DNA of 64,000 nt from Viridibacterium silvisoli (GCF_036017035.1 NZ_JAYXHS010000003.1:372001-436000); one strand, 5' to 3'. Positions 8,268 through 23,200 are shown, numbered from the stretch's first letter. Notes: a model not told the origin generated them from the letters alone. A program made the numbers and translations.

Positions 8268-11200
8268 ATGGGGCATGCCGATCTCGGCGCAAGGCTCAAA
8301 CGTTTTTTCTCCCGCCGCAAGGGAGAGAAAACGTCGACGCCTGCGCGCGAGCTGACGCCAGCCACCCCACCGCGCCGCGCAATCTTCGAAGAGGTTGAAG
8401 CGCGCATCCTTTTCTCGGCCGACGTCGCGCCCGGCGTGAGTGATGGCACGAGCGCCGAAGTCCGCATCATCGACAGCGAAGCCGATGCCCCGGCTGCAAC
8501 GCCGGCCGTCGTCACTTATCAGCAACAGGGAGATGCCTGGGTCAATCCGTATTCGGACCCCTACAGCGCGGCGACCGCAGCAAGCACGGCCACCCAGCCA
8601 GGACAGCAGCTCGTCTTCATAGACACCACCGTCGAACACTGGGAAGAGTTGCTGGCCGACGTGCAGAAGTCACAGCCAGATGCGGAAGTGTTCGTGCTCG
8701 ACGCCACGCGCGACGGTATCCAGCAGATCACCGATATGCTGGCCGGGCGCAACGACATCGCCGCCATCCACGTCATCTCGCACGGCTCGGCCGGAAATCT
8801 GGTGATCGGCAGCTCCCTGGTCGACAACATCACGCTGGGCGCTTATGCGGAAAGCATCAGCTCCTGGCGTGGCGCGCTGAGCGAAGATGCCGACATCCTG
8901 TTCTACGGTTGCGATGTCGCCGCCAATGAGTCCGGCCAGCAACTGATCGACCAGATCAGCACGCTCACCGGGGCCGACACTGCGGCCAGTACCGACGTCA
9001 CCGGCAACACCGCGCTCGGCGGCAACTGGACGCTGGAATACACGCACGGCCAGATCGAAACGGCGGTCATTCTCGATGCCGCTGCTCAGCAAAGCTGGAT
9101 GGGCACGATGGCCATCTCGCTCGACGCCGTCAGCTCATCAGCCACCAGTGGCAACGCGACCAGCCTCACCTGGTCCCATACCGTTGGCAGCGGCTCCAAC
9201 GGCATCCTCATCGTCGAGATTGCCCTGCGTTATAACGCAGGCGCGTCATCGGTTACCTACGGCGGCACCGCCCTGACCAAGCTCAGCTCCGTCACCGATG
9301 GCGGCGGCATCGTCACCGCCGAGCTGTGGTACCTCAAGGCGCCCGCCAGTGGCACCAAGAGCATCGTCGTCACCTTGCCGACGACCCACGAGTTCGTGGC
9401 AGGCGCAACCAGCTTCTTCAACGTCAACCAGACGACTCCGTTCGGCACAGCGGCGACCAACGACGGCAGCGGCACAACGGCCAGCGTCACGGCATCGTCA
9501 GCCAGCGGTGAAATCGTCGTGGCAGTGGCGGCCTCCCGCCAGAACAGCAGTTCGTCAGTGGGCAGCGGCCAGACAGAATTGTGGACCGAGCAGAACGGCA
9601 CCTTGAGCGCCGACGCCTGGGGCAGCACCACGAGCAAGGCCGGCGCCGCATCGGTTGCGTCGTCGTGGACCATCAGCAGCAGCGAATGGGCCGCGACCGC
9701 GGTGTCGCTCAAGGCCACACCGAACAATGCCCCGACCACGACGATCACGCCAACCAGCTACACGGCAACCGAGCAGGTCTCGCTCACCCTGCAAGGTACG
9801 GGCATCACCGTCGCTGACGCGGACAACGATCCACTGACGGTTACCATTTCCACCGGCAACAGCAGTTCGCAATTCACGGCCGCCGTCGGCACGACCGGGG
9901 TCACCATCGTGTCGGGCAACACGTCCAACGCGCTCGTACTGTCAGGCACGGCCGCCCAGCTCAATAACTTCTTCGCCGGCAACGGCGGCGCCACCTTCTC
10001 GTTCCGCATGCCCGGTGACACGCCCGCGGCATCGGTCACGATGACGATCTCGACCTCTGATGGTGTGGCCTCAGGCAGCGACACGGCAACGATCAACATT
10101 ACTGCTGTCAATGACGCCCCAACCGTCACCATCACGACCGACCCCTACAGCGCGACCGAACAGACTTCGCTGACACTGCAGGGTACGGGCATCTCTATTG
10201 CAGACGTCGACGCAGGAGCCTCCAGCGTCACCGCGACCATCTCGGTCGCCAGCGGTACGCTGACCGTAGCCGCAGGCAGCACGGGTGCGGGCGTCTCGGG
10301 CTCTGGCACAAACACGATCACGCTGACCGGTACGCTCACGCAGATCAACAACCTGCTGGCCGGCAACAATAGCGGCACGCTGACCTACATCTACAGCGGC
10401 GATGCGCCACCCGCCAGCGACACGCTGACCGTCAGCGTCAATGACGGTGGCAACACCGGTACCGGCGGTGCCAAGACCGGCTCTGACTCCACGACCATCA
10501 ACATCACGGGAGTGAACGATGCGCCGGTGCTGTCAGGCACCAACAACTTCAGCGCGATCAACGAAGACAACACCACCAGCGGCGGCACGCTGGTCTCGTC
10601 GCTGGTGTCCGGCAAGATTACCGAGCCGGATGGCGGCAGCACCTATGGCATTGCCGTCACGGCCGTCGATAACACCAACGGCACCTGGCAATACACCACC
10701 AACGGCGGCAGCAACTGGAGCAGCTTCGGCAGCCCGTCGAACACCGCTGCGCGCCTGCTGGCCGCCGATGCCAACACCTACATCCGCTTCGTCCCGAACA
10801 CCGACTGGAGCGGCACGGCCACCATTACCTATCGCGCATGGGACCAGACCAGCGGCACGGCGGGCAGCACGCTCAGCACCAACAGCAACGGCGGCTCAAC
10901 AGCCTTCAGCACGGCCACGGCGTCTCCCAGTATCACGGTCAATGCGGTCAATGACGCCCCGGTCGTCACCAACACCTCCAGCACGCTGGCATACACCGAG
11001 AATGCGGCTGCCACAATCATCGACAGCGCGCTGACCATCAGCGACGTGGATAGCACCACTCTGACCGGCGCGACCATCACGATCAGCGCCAACTACTCCT
11101 CGTCGCAGGATGTGCTGGCCTTCACCAACCAGCTGGGCATCACCGGCTCGTGGAACTCCGGCACCGGCGTACTGACCCTGAGCGGCACCACCACGGTCGC

Positions 11201-14200
11201 CAACTACCAGACCGCGCTGCGCTCGATCACCTACTACAACAGCAGCGACAACCCGAGCACCTCAACCCGCACAGTCACCTTCACGGTCAACGATGGCAGT
11301 GCGACAGGCTCGGATACACGCGACATCAGCGTCACGGCCGTCAATGATGCGCCGGTCGTGACCACGACCGGGACGACCCTCAGCTACACGGAGAATGCGG
11401 CCGCCACGGCCATAGACAACGCGCTGACGATCAGCGACGCCGACAGCACCAACATGACTGGCGCGACCATCACGATCAGCGCCAACTACTCCTCGTCGCA
11501 GGACGTGCTGGCCTTCACCAACCAGCTGGGCATCACCGGTTCGTGGAACTCCGGTACTGGCGTACTGACCCTGAGCGGCACCACCACGGTCGCCAACTAC
11601 CAGACCGCGCTGCGTTCCATCACTTACTACAACAGCAGCGACAACCCGAGCACCGCGACGCGCACTGTCACCTTCACGGTCAACGATGGCGCCACCACCG
11701 GCTCGAACACCCGCAACATCAGCGTGACGGCAGTGAACGATGCACCGGTCGTGACGACCACTGGCAGCACGCTGGCATACACCGAGAACGCCGCCGCCAC
11801 GGCCATCGACAACGCGCTGACGATCAGCGACGCCGACAGCACCAACATGACCGGCGCGACGATCACGATCAGCGCCAACTATTCGTCGTCGCAGGACGTG
11901 CTGGCCTTCACCAACCAGTTGGGCATCACCGGCTCATGGAACTCCGGCACCGGCGTACTGACCCTGAGCGGCACCACAACCGTCGCCAACTACCAGACCG
12001 CGCTGCGCTCCATCACCTACTACAACAGCAGCGACAACCCGAGCACCGCGACACGCACCGTCACCTTCACGGTCAACGATGGCGCCACCACCGGCTCAAA
12101 CACCCGCAACATCAGCGTAGCAGCCGTGAACGATGCACCGGTCGTGACGACCACTGGCAGCACGCTGGCATACACGGAGAACGCCGCCGCAACGGTCATC
12201 GACAACGCACTGACCGTCAGCGACGCCGACAACACCAACATGACCGGCGCTACGATCACGATCAGCGCCAACTATGCCTCCGGCCAGGACGTGCTGGCCT
12301 TCACCAACCAGCTGGGCATCACTGGCTCGTGGAACTCCGGTACTGGCGTACTGACCCTGAGCGGTACCACCACCGTCGCCAACTACCAGACCGCGCTGCG
12401 TTCGATCACCTACTACAACAGCAGCGACAACCCGAGCACAGCGACCCGCACCGTCACTTTCGCAGTCAACGACGGCAGCACGACAGGGTCGGGCACGCGT
12501 GACATCAGTGTTGCAGCCGTCAACGATGCGCCGGTCGTGACCACCACCGGCAGCACGCTGGCCTACACGGAAAACGCCGCAGCCACGGCCATCGACAACG
12601 CGCTCACCGTCAGCGACGCCGACAGCACCAACATGACCGGCGCGACGATCACGATCAGCGCCAACTATGCCTCCGGTCAGGACGTGCTGGCCTTCACCAA
12701 TCAGCTGGGCATCACGGGCTCGTGGAACTCCGGCACTGGCGTGCTCACGCTTTCAGGCACCACCACGGTCGCCAACTACCAGACCGCGCTGCGCTCCATC
12801 ACCTACTACAACAGCAGCGACAGCCCGAGCACTGCGACGCGTACCGTCACATTCACCGTCAACGACGGCAGCACGACCGGCAGCAACACCCGCAACATCA
12901 GCGTCACCGCAGTGAACGATGCGCCGACCGGCGCCGACAAGACCATCACGACGAACGAGGACACGGCCTACACCTTTGCCGCCTCCGACTTCGGTTTCTC
13001 TGACGTCGATAGCGGTGACTCGCTCAGCGCCGTGCGCTTCGATACGGTGCCGGCCGTGGGTACCTTCACCTACTCCGGCGGCACTGTCACGGCGGGCACC
13101 ATCCTCACAACCGCGCAGCTCTCCACGCTGGTGTTCACACCTGCCGCGAATGCCAATGGCAATAGCTACGCCAGCTTCACCTTCAGCGTACGTGACCAGA
13201 GCAGCGTCTATGACGCCTCGCCCAATACGATCACTTTCAATGTCACGCCGGTGAACGATGCACCGACCGGCGCTGACAAGACCATCACGACCAACGAGGA
13301 CACGGCCTACACCTTTGCCGCCTCCGACTTCGGCTTCTCCGATGTCGATAGCGGTGACTCGCTCAGCGCCGTGCGCTTCGATACGGTGCCGGCCGTGGGT
13401 ACCTTCACCTACTCCGGCGGCACCGTCACGGCGGGCACGATCCTCACGACTGCGCAGCTCTCGACCCTGGTATTCACGCCTGCCGCGAATGCCAACGGCA
13501 ACAGCTACGCCAGCTTCACCTTCAGCGTACGTGACCAGAGCAGCGTCTATGACGCCTCGCCCAACACGATCACTTTCAATGTCACGCCGGTGAACGATGC
13601 CCCGACCGGTACTGACAAGACCATCACGACCAACGAGGACACGGCCTACACCTTTGCCGCCTCCGACTTCGGCTTCTCTGACGTCGATAGCGGTGACTCG
13701 CTCAGCGCCGTGCGCTTCGATACGGTGCCGGCCGTGGGTACCTTCACCTACTCCGGCGGCACCGTCACGGCGGGCACGATCCTCACGACTGCGCAGCTCT
13801 CNNNNNNNNNNNNNNNNNNNNNNNNNNNNGCCAACGGCAACAGCTACGCCAGCTTCACCTTCAGCGTACGTGACCAGAGCAGCGTCTATGACGCCTCGCC
13901 CAACACCATCACTTTCAACGTCACGCCGGTGAACGATGCGCCGACCGGCACCAACAAGACGATCACCACGAACGAGGATACGGCCTACACGTTCACGACC
14001 TCCGACTTCGGTTTCTCCGATGTCGATAGCGGCGACTCGATCAATGGCGTGCGCATCGACTCCGTGCCTGGGGCCGGCACGCTGACGCACTCGGGTGGTA
14101 CGACCGTCACCGCCGGCATGATTCTCAGCAATGCACAGATCGCCACGCTGACCTTCACGCCGGCCGCCAACGCCAATGGCAGCAACTACGCAAACTTCAC

Positions 14201-17200
14201 GTTCAGCGTGCGCGACCAGAGCGGCGCTTTCGATGCTTCGCCGAACACGATCACGGTCAATGTCACAGCGGTGAACGATGCACCGACCGGCGCCGACAAG
14301 ACGATCACGACGAACGAGGACACGGCCTATACCTTCGCCGCTTCCGACTTCGGTTTCTCCGACGTCGATAGCGGTGATTCGCTCAGCGCCGTGCGCTTCG
14401 ATACGGTCCCGGCCGTGGGCACCTTCACCTACTCCGGCGGCACCGTCACGGCAGGTACGATCCTCACGACTGCGCAGCTCTCCACGCTGGTCTTCACGCC
14501 TGCAGCGAATGCCAATGGCAACAGCTACGCCAGCTTCACCTTCAGCGTGCGTGACCAGAGCAGCGTCTATGACGCTTCGCCGAACACGATTACTTTCAAC
14601 GTCACGCCGGTGAACGACGCACCGACCGGCGCTGACAAGACGATCACGACGAACGAGGACACGGCCTACACTTTTTCCGCCTCTGACTTCGGCTTCTCCG
14701 ACGTCGATAGCGGTGACTCGCTCAGCGCCGTGCGCTTCGATACGGTCCCGGCCGTGGGCACCTTCACCTACTCCGGCGGCACCGTCACGGCGGGCACGAT
14801 CCTCACGACTGCGCAGCTCTCCACGCTGGTGTTCACACCTGCGGCCAACGCCAACGGAAATTCGTACGCCAGCTTCACCTTCAGCGTGCGTGACCAGAGC
14901 AGCGTCTATGACGCCTCGCCCAATACGATCACTTTCAACGTCACGCCGGTGAACGATGCGCCGGTCAATGGCGTACCGGGCGCGCAAAGCACGAACGAAG
15001 ACACCGCCCTCGTCTTCTCGTCAGGCAACGGCAACCTGATTTCAATCAGTGACGTGGATGCCGCCAGCGGCAGCATGCAGGTCACGCTCTCCGTCAGCAA
15101 CGGCACGCTGACACTTTCCGGCACCAGTGGCCTGAGTTTCTCCTCGGGCGACGGCGTGTCTGATGCCTCCATGGTGTTCACCGGCACGATCGCCAACATC
15201 AATGCGGCGCTGGCCGGCATGAGCTACCTGCCTACCGCCAACTACAACGGCAGCGACACGCTATCCATCGTCACCTCCGACCAGGGCAATACCGGCTCGG
15301 GTGGCGCAAAGACCGATACTGACAATGTCGCCATCACCGTCAATCCGGTGAACGACTCGCCCGTCAACTCGGTGCCCGGTGCGCAGTCCGTCAATGAAGA
15401 CACGCCGCTGGCGATTTCGACGATCTCGGTCAACGACATCGACAACAACCTCGTCAGCGTCGCGCTCGACGTGCTGCACGGCACGCTCAACGTCAGCCTC
15501 TCGGGCGCGGCCAGTATCTCGGCAGGCGCCAACGGCACTGCGAGCTTCACCATCACCGGCACGCAGACCGACATCAATGCCACCCTGAGCAGCCTCGTCT
15601 ACCAGGGCCTGCTCAACTACAACGGCAGCGATACGCTGACCGTGCTGTCGACCGACAGCAACGGTGCCACCGATAGCGACACCATCGGCATCACGGTGTC
15701 TGCGGTGAACGATGCGCCAGTCAACAGCGTGCCGGGCGCGCAGAGCACCAACGAGGACACAGCGCTCGTTTTCAGCTCGGGCAATGGCAACCAGATACAG
15801 ATTGCCGACGTCGATGCCGCCAGTGGCAGCATGCAGGTCACGCTCTCCGTCACCAACGGCACGCTAACCCTCGGCGGCGTCAGCGGGCTCTCCTTCAGCT
15901 CCGGCGACGGCACGACAGATGCCAGCATGGTGTTCACCGGCACCATCGCCAACATCAATGCGGCGCTGGCCACCATCACCTACAACCCGACGGCCAACTA
16001 CAACGGCTCGGCCACCCTGACCCTCGTCACCAGCGACCAGGGCAACACGGGCTCGGGCGGCACCAAGACCGATACGGACACGGTCACCATCACGGTCAAC
16101 GCGGTGAATGACGCACCCGTGCTGGCAACCACGGGAACGACGCTGTCATACACGGAGAATGCGGCTGCCACGGCAATCGACACCGGCCTGACGGTCAGCG
16201 ACATCGACAGCACCAATCTGTCCAGCGCGACGGTGCAGATCACCGGCAATTACCAGAATGGTCAGGACATCCTGGCCTTCACCAACCAGCTCGGCATCAC
16301 CGGCAGCTGGAATGCCGCGACCGGCACGCTGACCCTCAGCGGCTCCTCCAGCGTCGCCAACTACCAGACTGCGCTGCGCGCAGTGACGTACCGCAACAGC
16401 AGCGACAACCCGGTTACGACGACGCGCACGGTTTCCTTCGTGGCGAACGATGGAGCGCTCAACAGCAATACCGCCACGCGCAATATCAGCCTGTCGGCCG
16501 TCAATGACGCGCCGGTCAACAGCGTGCCGGGCGCGCAGGCTACCGATGAAGACACGGCGCTGGTGTTCAGCGCAGGCAACGGCAACCAGATCCAGATCAG
16601 CGACGCCGATGCTGCCAGCGGCAGCATGCAGGTCACGCTGTCCGTCACGCACGGCACCCTCACGCTGGGCGGCACTAGCGGCCTGAGCTTCACGACGGGT
16701 GACGGCACGACGGACGCCAGCATGGTGTTCACCGGCACCCTCGCCGACATCAATACCGCGCTCGCCACCCTCACCTACAATCCGACCGCCAACTACAACG
16801 GCTCGGCCACCCTGAGCATCACCACCAACGACCAGGGCAACACGGGCAGCGGTGGCGCGAAGAGCGATACGGACAACATCAGCATCACGGTCAATCCGGT
16901 GAATGACGCACCGGTGGCGAACAATGACAGCGCTTCGACAGCACCGGGCACGCCTATCGACGTGAACGTCAAAGCCAACGACAGCGATCTGGACAATGTG
17001 GCGGGCGACCTGACCGTCACCATCATCAGCAACAGCCCGGGCACTTCGGCCACCGTCAATCCGGACGGCTCGATCAACTTCGATCCGGGTGCGACCAGTG
17101 GCAGCCAGACCGTCACCTATCAGCTCACCGATCCTGACGGCCTCACCAGCAATATCGCAACGCTGACAATCAATGTTGCCGCCAATAATCTGCCGACCAG

Positions 17201-20200
17201 CAGCGACGCTTCAGCAACGTTCAATGAGGATGCCAGCTACACCTTCCAGGTCAGCGACTTCGCCTTCAACGATGCGGACGGCGGCCAAACGCTTGCAGGC
17301 GTGCGCATTGACACGCTGCCTGCGAGCGGCTCACTGACGCTTTCAGGCATCGCCGTCGCTGCCGGGCAGACCATCCTGACGGCCGACATCACCAACCTAG
17401 TATTCACGCCGGTGGCCAATGCCAACGGCACGCCATACGCTTCCTTCACGTTCAGCGTGCAGGACAGCTTTGGCGGGTACGACGCCACGCCGAACACCTT
17501 CACGCTGAACGTCGACGCCGTCAATGACGCGCCGATCAACAATATGCCCTCGGCGCAGAACACTACCGAGGACACTTCGCTGACGCTGTCCTCCGGCAAC
17601 GGCAATCTCATCAGCATCACCAACGTCGATGCGGGCAATGCGGCGGTGGAGGTCACTCTTTCCGTCACCAACGGCACCCTGACCTTGTCCGGCATCAGCG
17701 GCCTGTCGTTCTCGACGGGTGACGGCAGCGCCGATGCAACGATGGTGTTCACCGGCACCTTCGCCGCCATCAATGCAGCCCTCGACGGCCTGATCTTCGC
17801 GCCGACTTCCAACTTCAATGGCACGGCCACGCTGACACTGAGCACCAACGATCTGGGCAATACCGGCTCCGGCGGCGCCAAGACGGATACCGACAACCTC
17901 ACGATCACGGTCGACGCCGTCAATGATGCGCCGGTGCTGAGCACCACCGGCAGCACGCTGGCCTACACCGAAAACGGTGGCGCGGCGGCCATCGACAACG
18001 GGCTCAGCGTGAGCGACGTCGACAGCGCCAGCCTCGAGGGCGCGACCGTGCAGATCAGCGGCAACTACCAGAATGGCCAGGACGTCCTCGCTTTCAGCAA
18101 CCAGAACGGCATCACGGGCAGCTGGAACGCGAGTACCGGCACCCTGACACTGAGCGGCTCGGCGAGCGTCGCCGATTACCAGACCGCCCTGCGCTCGGTT
18201 ACTTACCAGAACAGCAGTGACAACCCCTCCACCGCCACGCGCACCGTGTCCTTCACGGTCAGTGATGGCAGTCTCGACAGCAATGTCGCCACGCGCGACA
18301 TCAGCGTCGCCAGCGTCAACGACGCGCCGGTCGCGACGATTGCCCAGCCGTCCTACTCGGCCACCGAGCAGGTGGTGCTGCGCCTCGATGGTACGGGCCT
18401 GTCGATCTCCGACGTGGATGCAGGCACGGGCTCCATGACCGTGACCCTGTCCGTCGTCAGCGGCTCCCTGAACGTGTCTGGCGCCACCTCTGGTGTGACC
18501 GTGTCACACCTGACGCCGACGACCGTGCAACTGACCGGCACGCTGGCCCAGATCAACCAGACGCTGTCCGGTTCGGACGGTGCGGCAATCCGCTACACGA
18601 TCAACAGCAACACCCCGCCGGCCACCGACACCCTGACGCTTGCCGTCAATGACAACGGCAACACCGGCAGTGGTGGTTCGCTCACTGACTCGAAGAACGT
18701 CACCATCAATATCGCGGCCGTCAATGACGCACCGGTCAACACCGTGCCCGCTGCGCAAAGCGTGGCGGAAGAAGCAACCCTGGTGTTCTCCTCCGGCAAT
18801 GGCAACCTGATCTCGATCGCCGACGTCGATGCGGCGGGCAGCAGCGTGCAGGTGACCTTGTCGGTTGCACACGGCACGCTGAGCCTCTCCGGCACCACAG
18901 GCCTGAGCTTTACCACCGGTGACGGCACGGGCGATGCGACGCTGGTCTTTACCGGCACTCTTGCCAACATCAACGCCGCCCTCGCCGGTATGAGCTACAC
19001 CGGCAACCTGAATTTCAATGGCGCCGACACCCTCACACTGACCACCTCCGACCAGGGCAATACCGGGTCAGGCGGCACGCTCACCGACACCGACACGGTG
19101 GCCATCACCGTCACCGCCGTGAATGACGCGCCGGTCGTGACCATCACGGCGCCCTCCTATTCCGCCAGCGAGCAGACCGACCTGTCCCTCGAAGGCACAG
19201 GCCTGTCGATTGCCGACATTGATGCGGCCTCCGGCAGCATGACGGCCACGCTGTCGGTGGCCAGCGGGACGCTCACCATTGCCGCGGGCAGCACCGGCGT
19301 GGTCGTTGGCGGTTCCGGCTCGGCCAGCGTGACCCTCACCGGCACGCTCAGCCAGATCAACAACCTGCTTGCGGGCTCGGGCGGCGCGACGGTGAGCTAT
19401 CGCATCAACAGCAACACCCCGCCGGCCACTGACACCCTGACGCTTGCCGTCAATGACAACGGCAACACCGGCAGTGGTGGTTCGCTCACCGACTCGAAGA
19501 ACGTCACCATCAATATCGCGGCCGTCAATGACGCACCGGTCAACACCGTGCCCGCTGCGCAAAGCGTGGCGGAAGAAGCAACCCTGGTGTTCTCCTCCGG
19601 CAATGGCAACCTGATCTCGATCGCTGACGTCGATGCGGCGGGCAGCAGCGTGCAGGTGACCTTGTCGGTTGCGCACGGCACGCTGACCCTCTCCGGCACC
19701 ACGGGCCTGAGCTTTACCACCGGTGACGGCACGAGCGATGCGACGCTGGTCTTTACCGGCACTCTTGCCAACATCAACGCCGCCCTCGCCGGCATGAGCT
19801 ACACCGGCAACCTGAATTTCAATGGCGCCGACACCCTCACGCTGACCACCTCCGACCAGGGTAATACCGGGTCGGGCGGCACGCTCACCGACACCAACAC
19901 GGTGGCCATCACCGTCACCGCCGTGAATGACGCGCCGGTCGTGACCATCACGGCGCCTTCGTACGCGGCGACCGAGAAAGTGGACATGGCGCTGGAAGGC
20001 ACGGGCCTGTCGATTGCAGATGTCGATGCAGCCTCCGGCACAATCACCGCGACACTATCGGTGGCCAGCGGTGTATTGAATGTCGCAGCGGGCAGTACCG
20101 GGGTCGCCGTCGCCGGCTCGGGCACTACCAGCGTGACCCTCACGGGCACGCTCAGCCAGATCAACAACCTGCTCGCCGGCGCGGGCAGCGCCACGCTCAC

Positions 20201-23200
20201 CTATCGCATCGACAGCAATACACCACCGCCCACCGACACGCTGACCATTTCAGTGGATGACAATGGCAACACGGGCACAGGCGGCTCGCTGACCGACTCG
20301 AAGAACGTGACGATCAACATCACCTCGGTCAATACCGCGCCGACCATCACCAGCAATGGCGGTGGCGCGCTCGCCGCCGTCTCCGTCGCCGAAAACACGA
20401 CAGCAGTCACCACGGTCACGGCCTCCGATATCGAAGGCGACACCCTGACCTACTCGATCAGTGGTGGAGCAGATGCCGCGAAGTTCACCATCGACCCCGT
20501 CACCGGCGTGCTGAGCTTCGTCTCCGCACCGGACTTCGAGTCGCCCACCGATGCGGGCGGCAACAATGTGTACAACGTGATCGTCAGCGTCAGCGATGGC
20601 GCACTCAGCGACAGCCAGGCCATCGCCGTGACAGTCACCGATGCCAACGAATTCAGCATCAGTGCCATCACCGACACCGATGCCAGCGCCAATACCGTTG
20701 CCGAGAACTCGGCCAACGGCACTGTCGTGGGCATTACAGCCCATGCATCCGATGCAGACGGCAGCAATAGCAGCATCAGCTACGCACTCTCCAACGATGC
20801 CGGCGGCCGCTTCACCATCGACAGCGCGGGCGTCGTCACCGTGGCTGATGGCTCGCTGCTCGACTACGAGAGCGCGACGGCTCACCTCATCACCGTCGTA
20901 GCCACCAGCGCCGATGGCTCCAGCAGTTCGCAGAGCTTCCTGATCAGCGTCAGCAACGTCAATGACAATCCACCTGTCATCACCAGCAACGGCGGCGGCA
21001 GCGCGGCACTGGTGAGCATCGCCGAGAACACGACGGCCGTCACGACCGTCACATCGACTGATGCCGATGCCGGCGCAACCGCCACTTACTCCATCATCGG
21101 CGGCGCCGACGCCGCGCTGTTCACCATCGACAGCAGCACCGGCGCGTTGAGCTTCCTCGCGGCACCGGATCGCGAGAACCCGACGGATGCCGACGCGAAC
21201 AACATCTACAGCGTGATCGTGCAGGTCTCCGACGGCAGCAATACCGACAGCCAGACCCTCGCCATCACGGTGACCGACGTCAACGAATTCGCTGTCAGCT
21301 CGATCACCGACAGCAACGCCGCGGCCAACACGGTCGCCGAGAATGCCGCCAATGGCACTGTCGTCGGTCTGACCGCCAGCGCCACAGACGCCGACGCCAC
21401 CAACAGCAGCGTCACCTATGCGCTCAGTAACGACGCAGGTGGCCGCTTCGCCATCAATGCCGGCAGCGGCGTGGTCACCGTCGCCGATGGCAGCTTGCTC
21501 GACTACGAAAGCGCGACCAGCCATGTGATCACGGTGGTGGCAACCAGTGCCGACGGCTCGACCAGCACGCAGAACTTCACGATCAATATCAGCAACGTGA
21601 ATGACAACGCACCCGCCATCACCAGTGACGGTGGCGGTGCCAGCGCTGCACTCTCCATTGCCGAGAACACCACGGCCGTTACCACGGTCACCTCGAGCGA
21701 CGTTGATGCGGGCGCCACGGCAAGCTACAGCATCGTCGGCGGGGCCGACTCGGCGCTATTCACCATCAATAGCAGCACTGGTGCACTGAGCTTCGTCTCG
21801 GGGCGCGACTACGAGTCGCCAAGCGACGCCGACAGCGACAACGTCTACCACGTCATCGTGCAGGTCTCGGACGGCAGCTTCACGGATTCACAGGCCATTG
21901 CCGTCACGATCACGCCAGTCAACGACAGCGCCCCCACCATCACCAGCAACGGCGGCGGTGCCAGCGCATCGGTTTCGGTGGCCGAGAACACAACGACCGT
22001 CACCACCGTCACGGCCAGCGATGCCGACTTGCCGGCCCAGACGCTGGTCTATTCGATCAGTGGCGGTGCCGACGCATCGAAGTTCACGATCAACAGCAGC
22101 ACCGGCGCGCTCAGCTTCATCACAGCGCCCGACTACGATGCCCCGGGCGACGTCGGCGGCGACAATATCTACGACGTGATCGTGCAGGTTTCGGACGGTT
22201 CGCTGACGGACACCCAGGCCATTGCAGTCACGGTCACCAACGTCAATGAGGCCCCTGTCATCACCAGCAATGGTGGCGGCGCCAACGCCTCCGTCTCGGT
22301 GGCCGAAAACACGACGGCAGTCACCACGGTCGTTGCCAGCGACGTCGACGCCGGCAGCACGCTGAGCTATTCGATTGCCGGTGGTGCCGATGCGGCGCTG
22401 TTCAGCATCGACAGCAGCACGGGCGTGCTGACCTTCATCGCACCGCCCGACTACGAATCGCCGGGCGACGCGAACAGCGACAATATCTACAACGTGACGG
22501 TAGTCGTCTCCGACGGCGCGCTCAGCGACAGCCAGAACATCGCGGTCACCGTCACCAATACCGCCGAGGCTCCGGTCATCACCAGCAACGGTGGCGGTGC
22601 GACTGCCTCCGTCTCCGTCGCCGAGAACACCACCGCAGTAACCACCGTGACGGCGACCGACGTCGACTCCGGCACGCTGACCTACTCGATCTCCGGCGCG
22701 GACGCAGCGAAGTTCACGATCAACAGCAGCACCGGCGTACTGAGCTTCATCACCGCGCCGGATCGCGAAACGCCTACCGATGCGGACGGCGACAATGTCT
22801 ACGAAGTGACCGTACAGGTTTCGGATGGCGCACTGACCGACAGCCAGGCCATCTCGGTGACGGTGACCAACGTCAACGAGGCCCCGGTCATCACCAGCGA
22901 TGGCGGCGGAATACTCGCCAGCGTGTCGGTACCCGAGAACTCCACGGCAGTCACCACCGTCGTCGCCAGCGATGTCGATGCCGGCACGACCCTGACGTAT
23001 TCCATCATCGGCGGCGCTGACGCGTCGAAATTCACCATAGACAGCAACACCGGTGTGCTGAGCTTCATCACGGCGCCTGACTACGACTCGCCGACGGATG
23101 CAGGTGGCGACAACATCTACAACGTCATCGTGCACGTATCCGATGGCGCGTTGACCGACTCGCAAGCCATTGCGGTGACGGTCACCAATCTCAACGAGGC

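Noticed and set aside
10950..14951. Regular direct repeats as a possible CRISPR array
   Set aside because: Units are 339-393 bp, in frame and coding; there are no short repeats with unique spacers and no cas genes.
12753..14987. Long minus-strand open frame (744 codons) inside the giant gene
   Set aside because: It mirrors the repeats of the plus-strand gene, has an Arg/Val/Gly-rich composition typical of an antisense frame in GC-rich DNA, and crosses the N run. Similar long antisense frames at 7350-8639, 20250-21524, 21888-23258 and 24486-25910 are rejected for the same reason.
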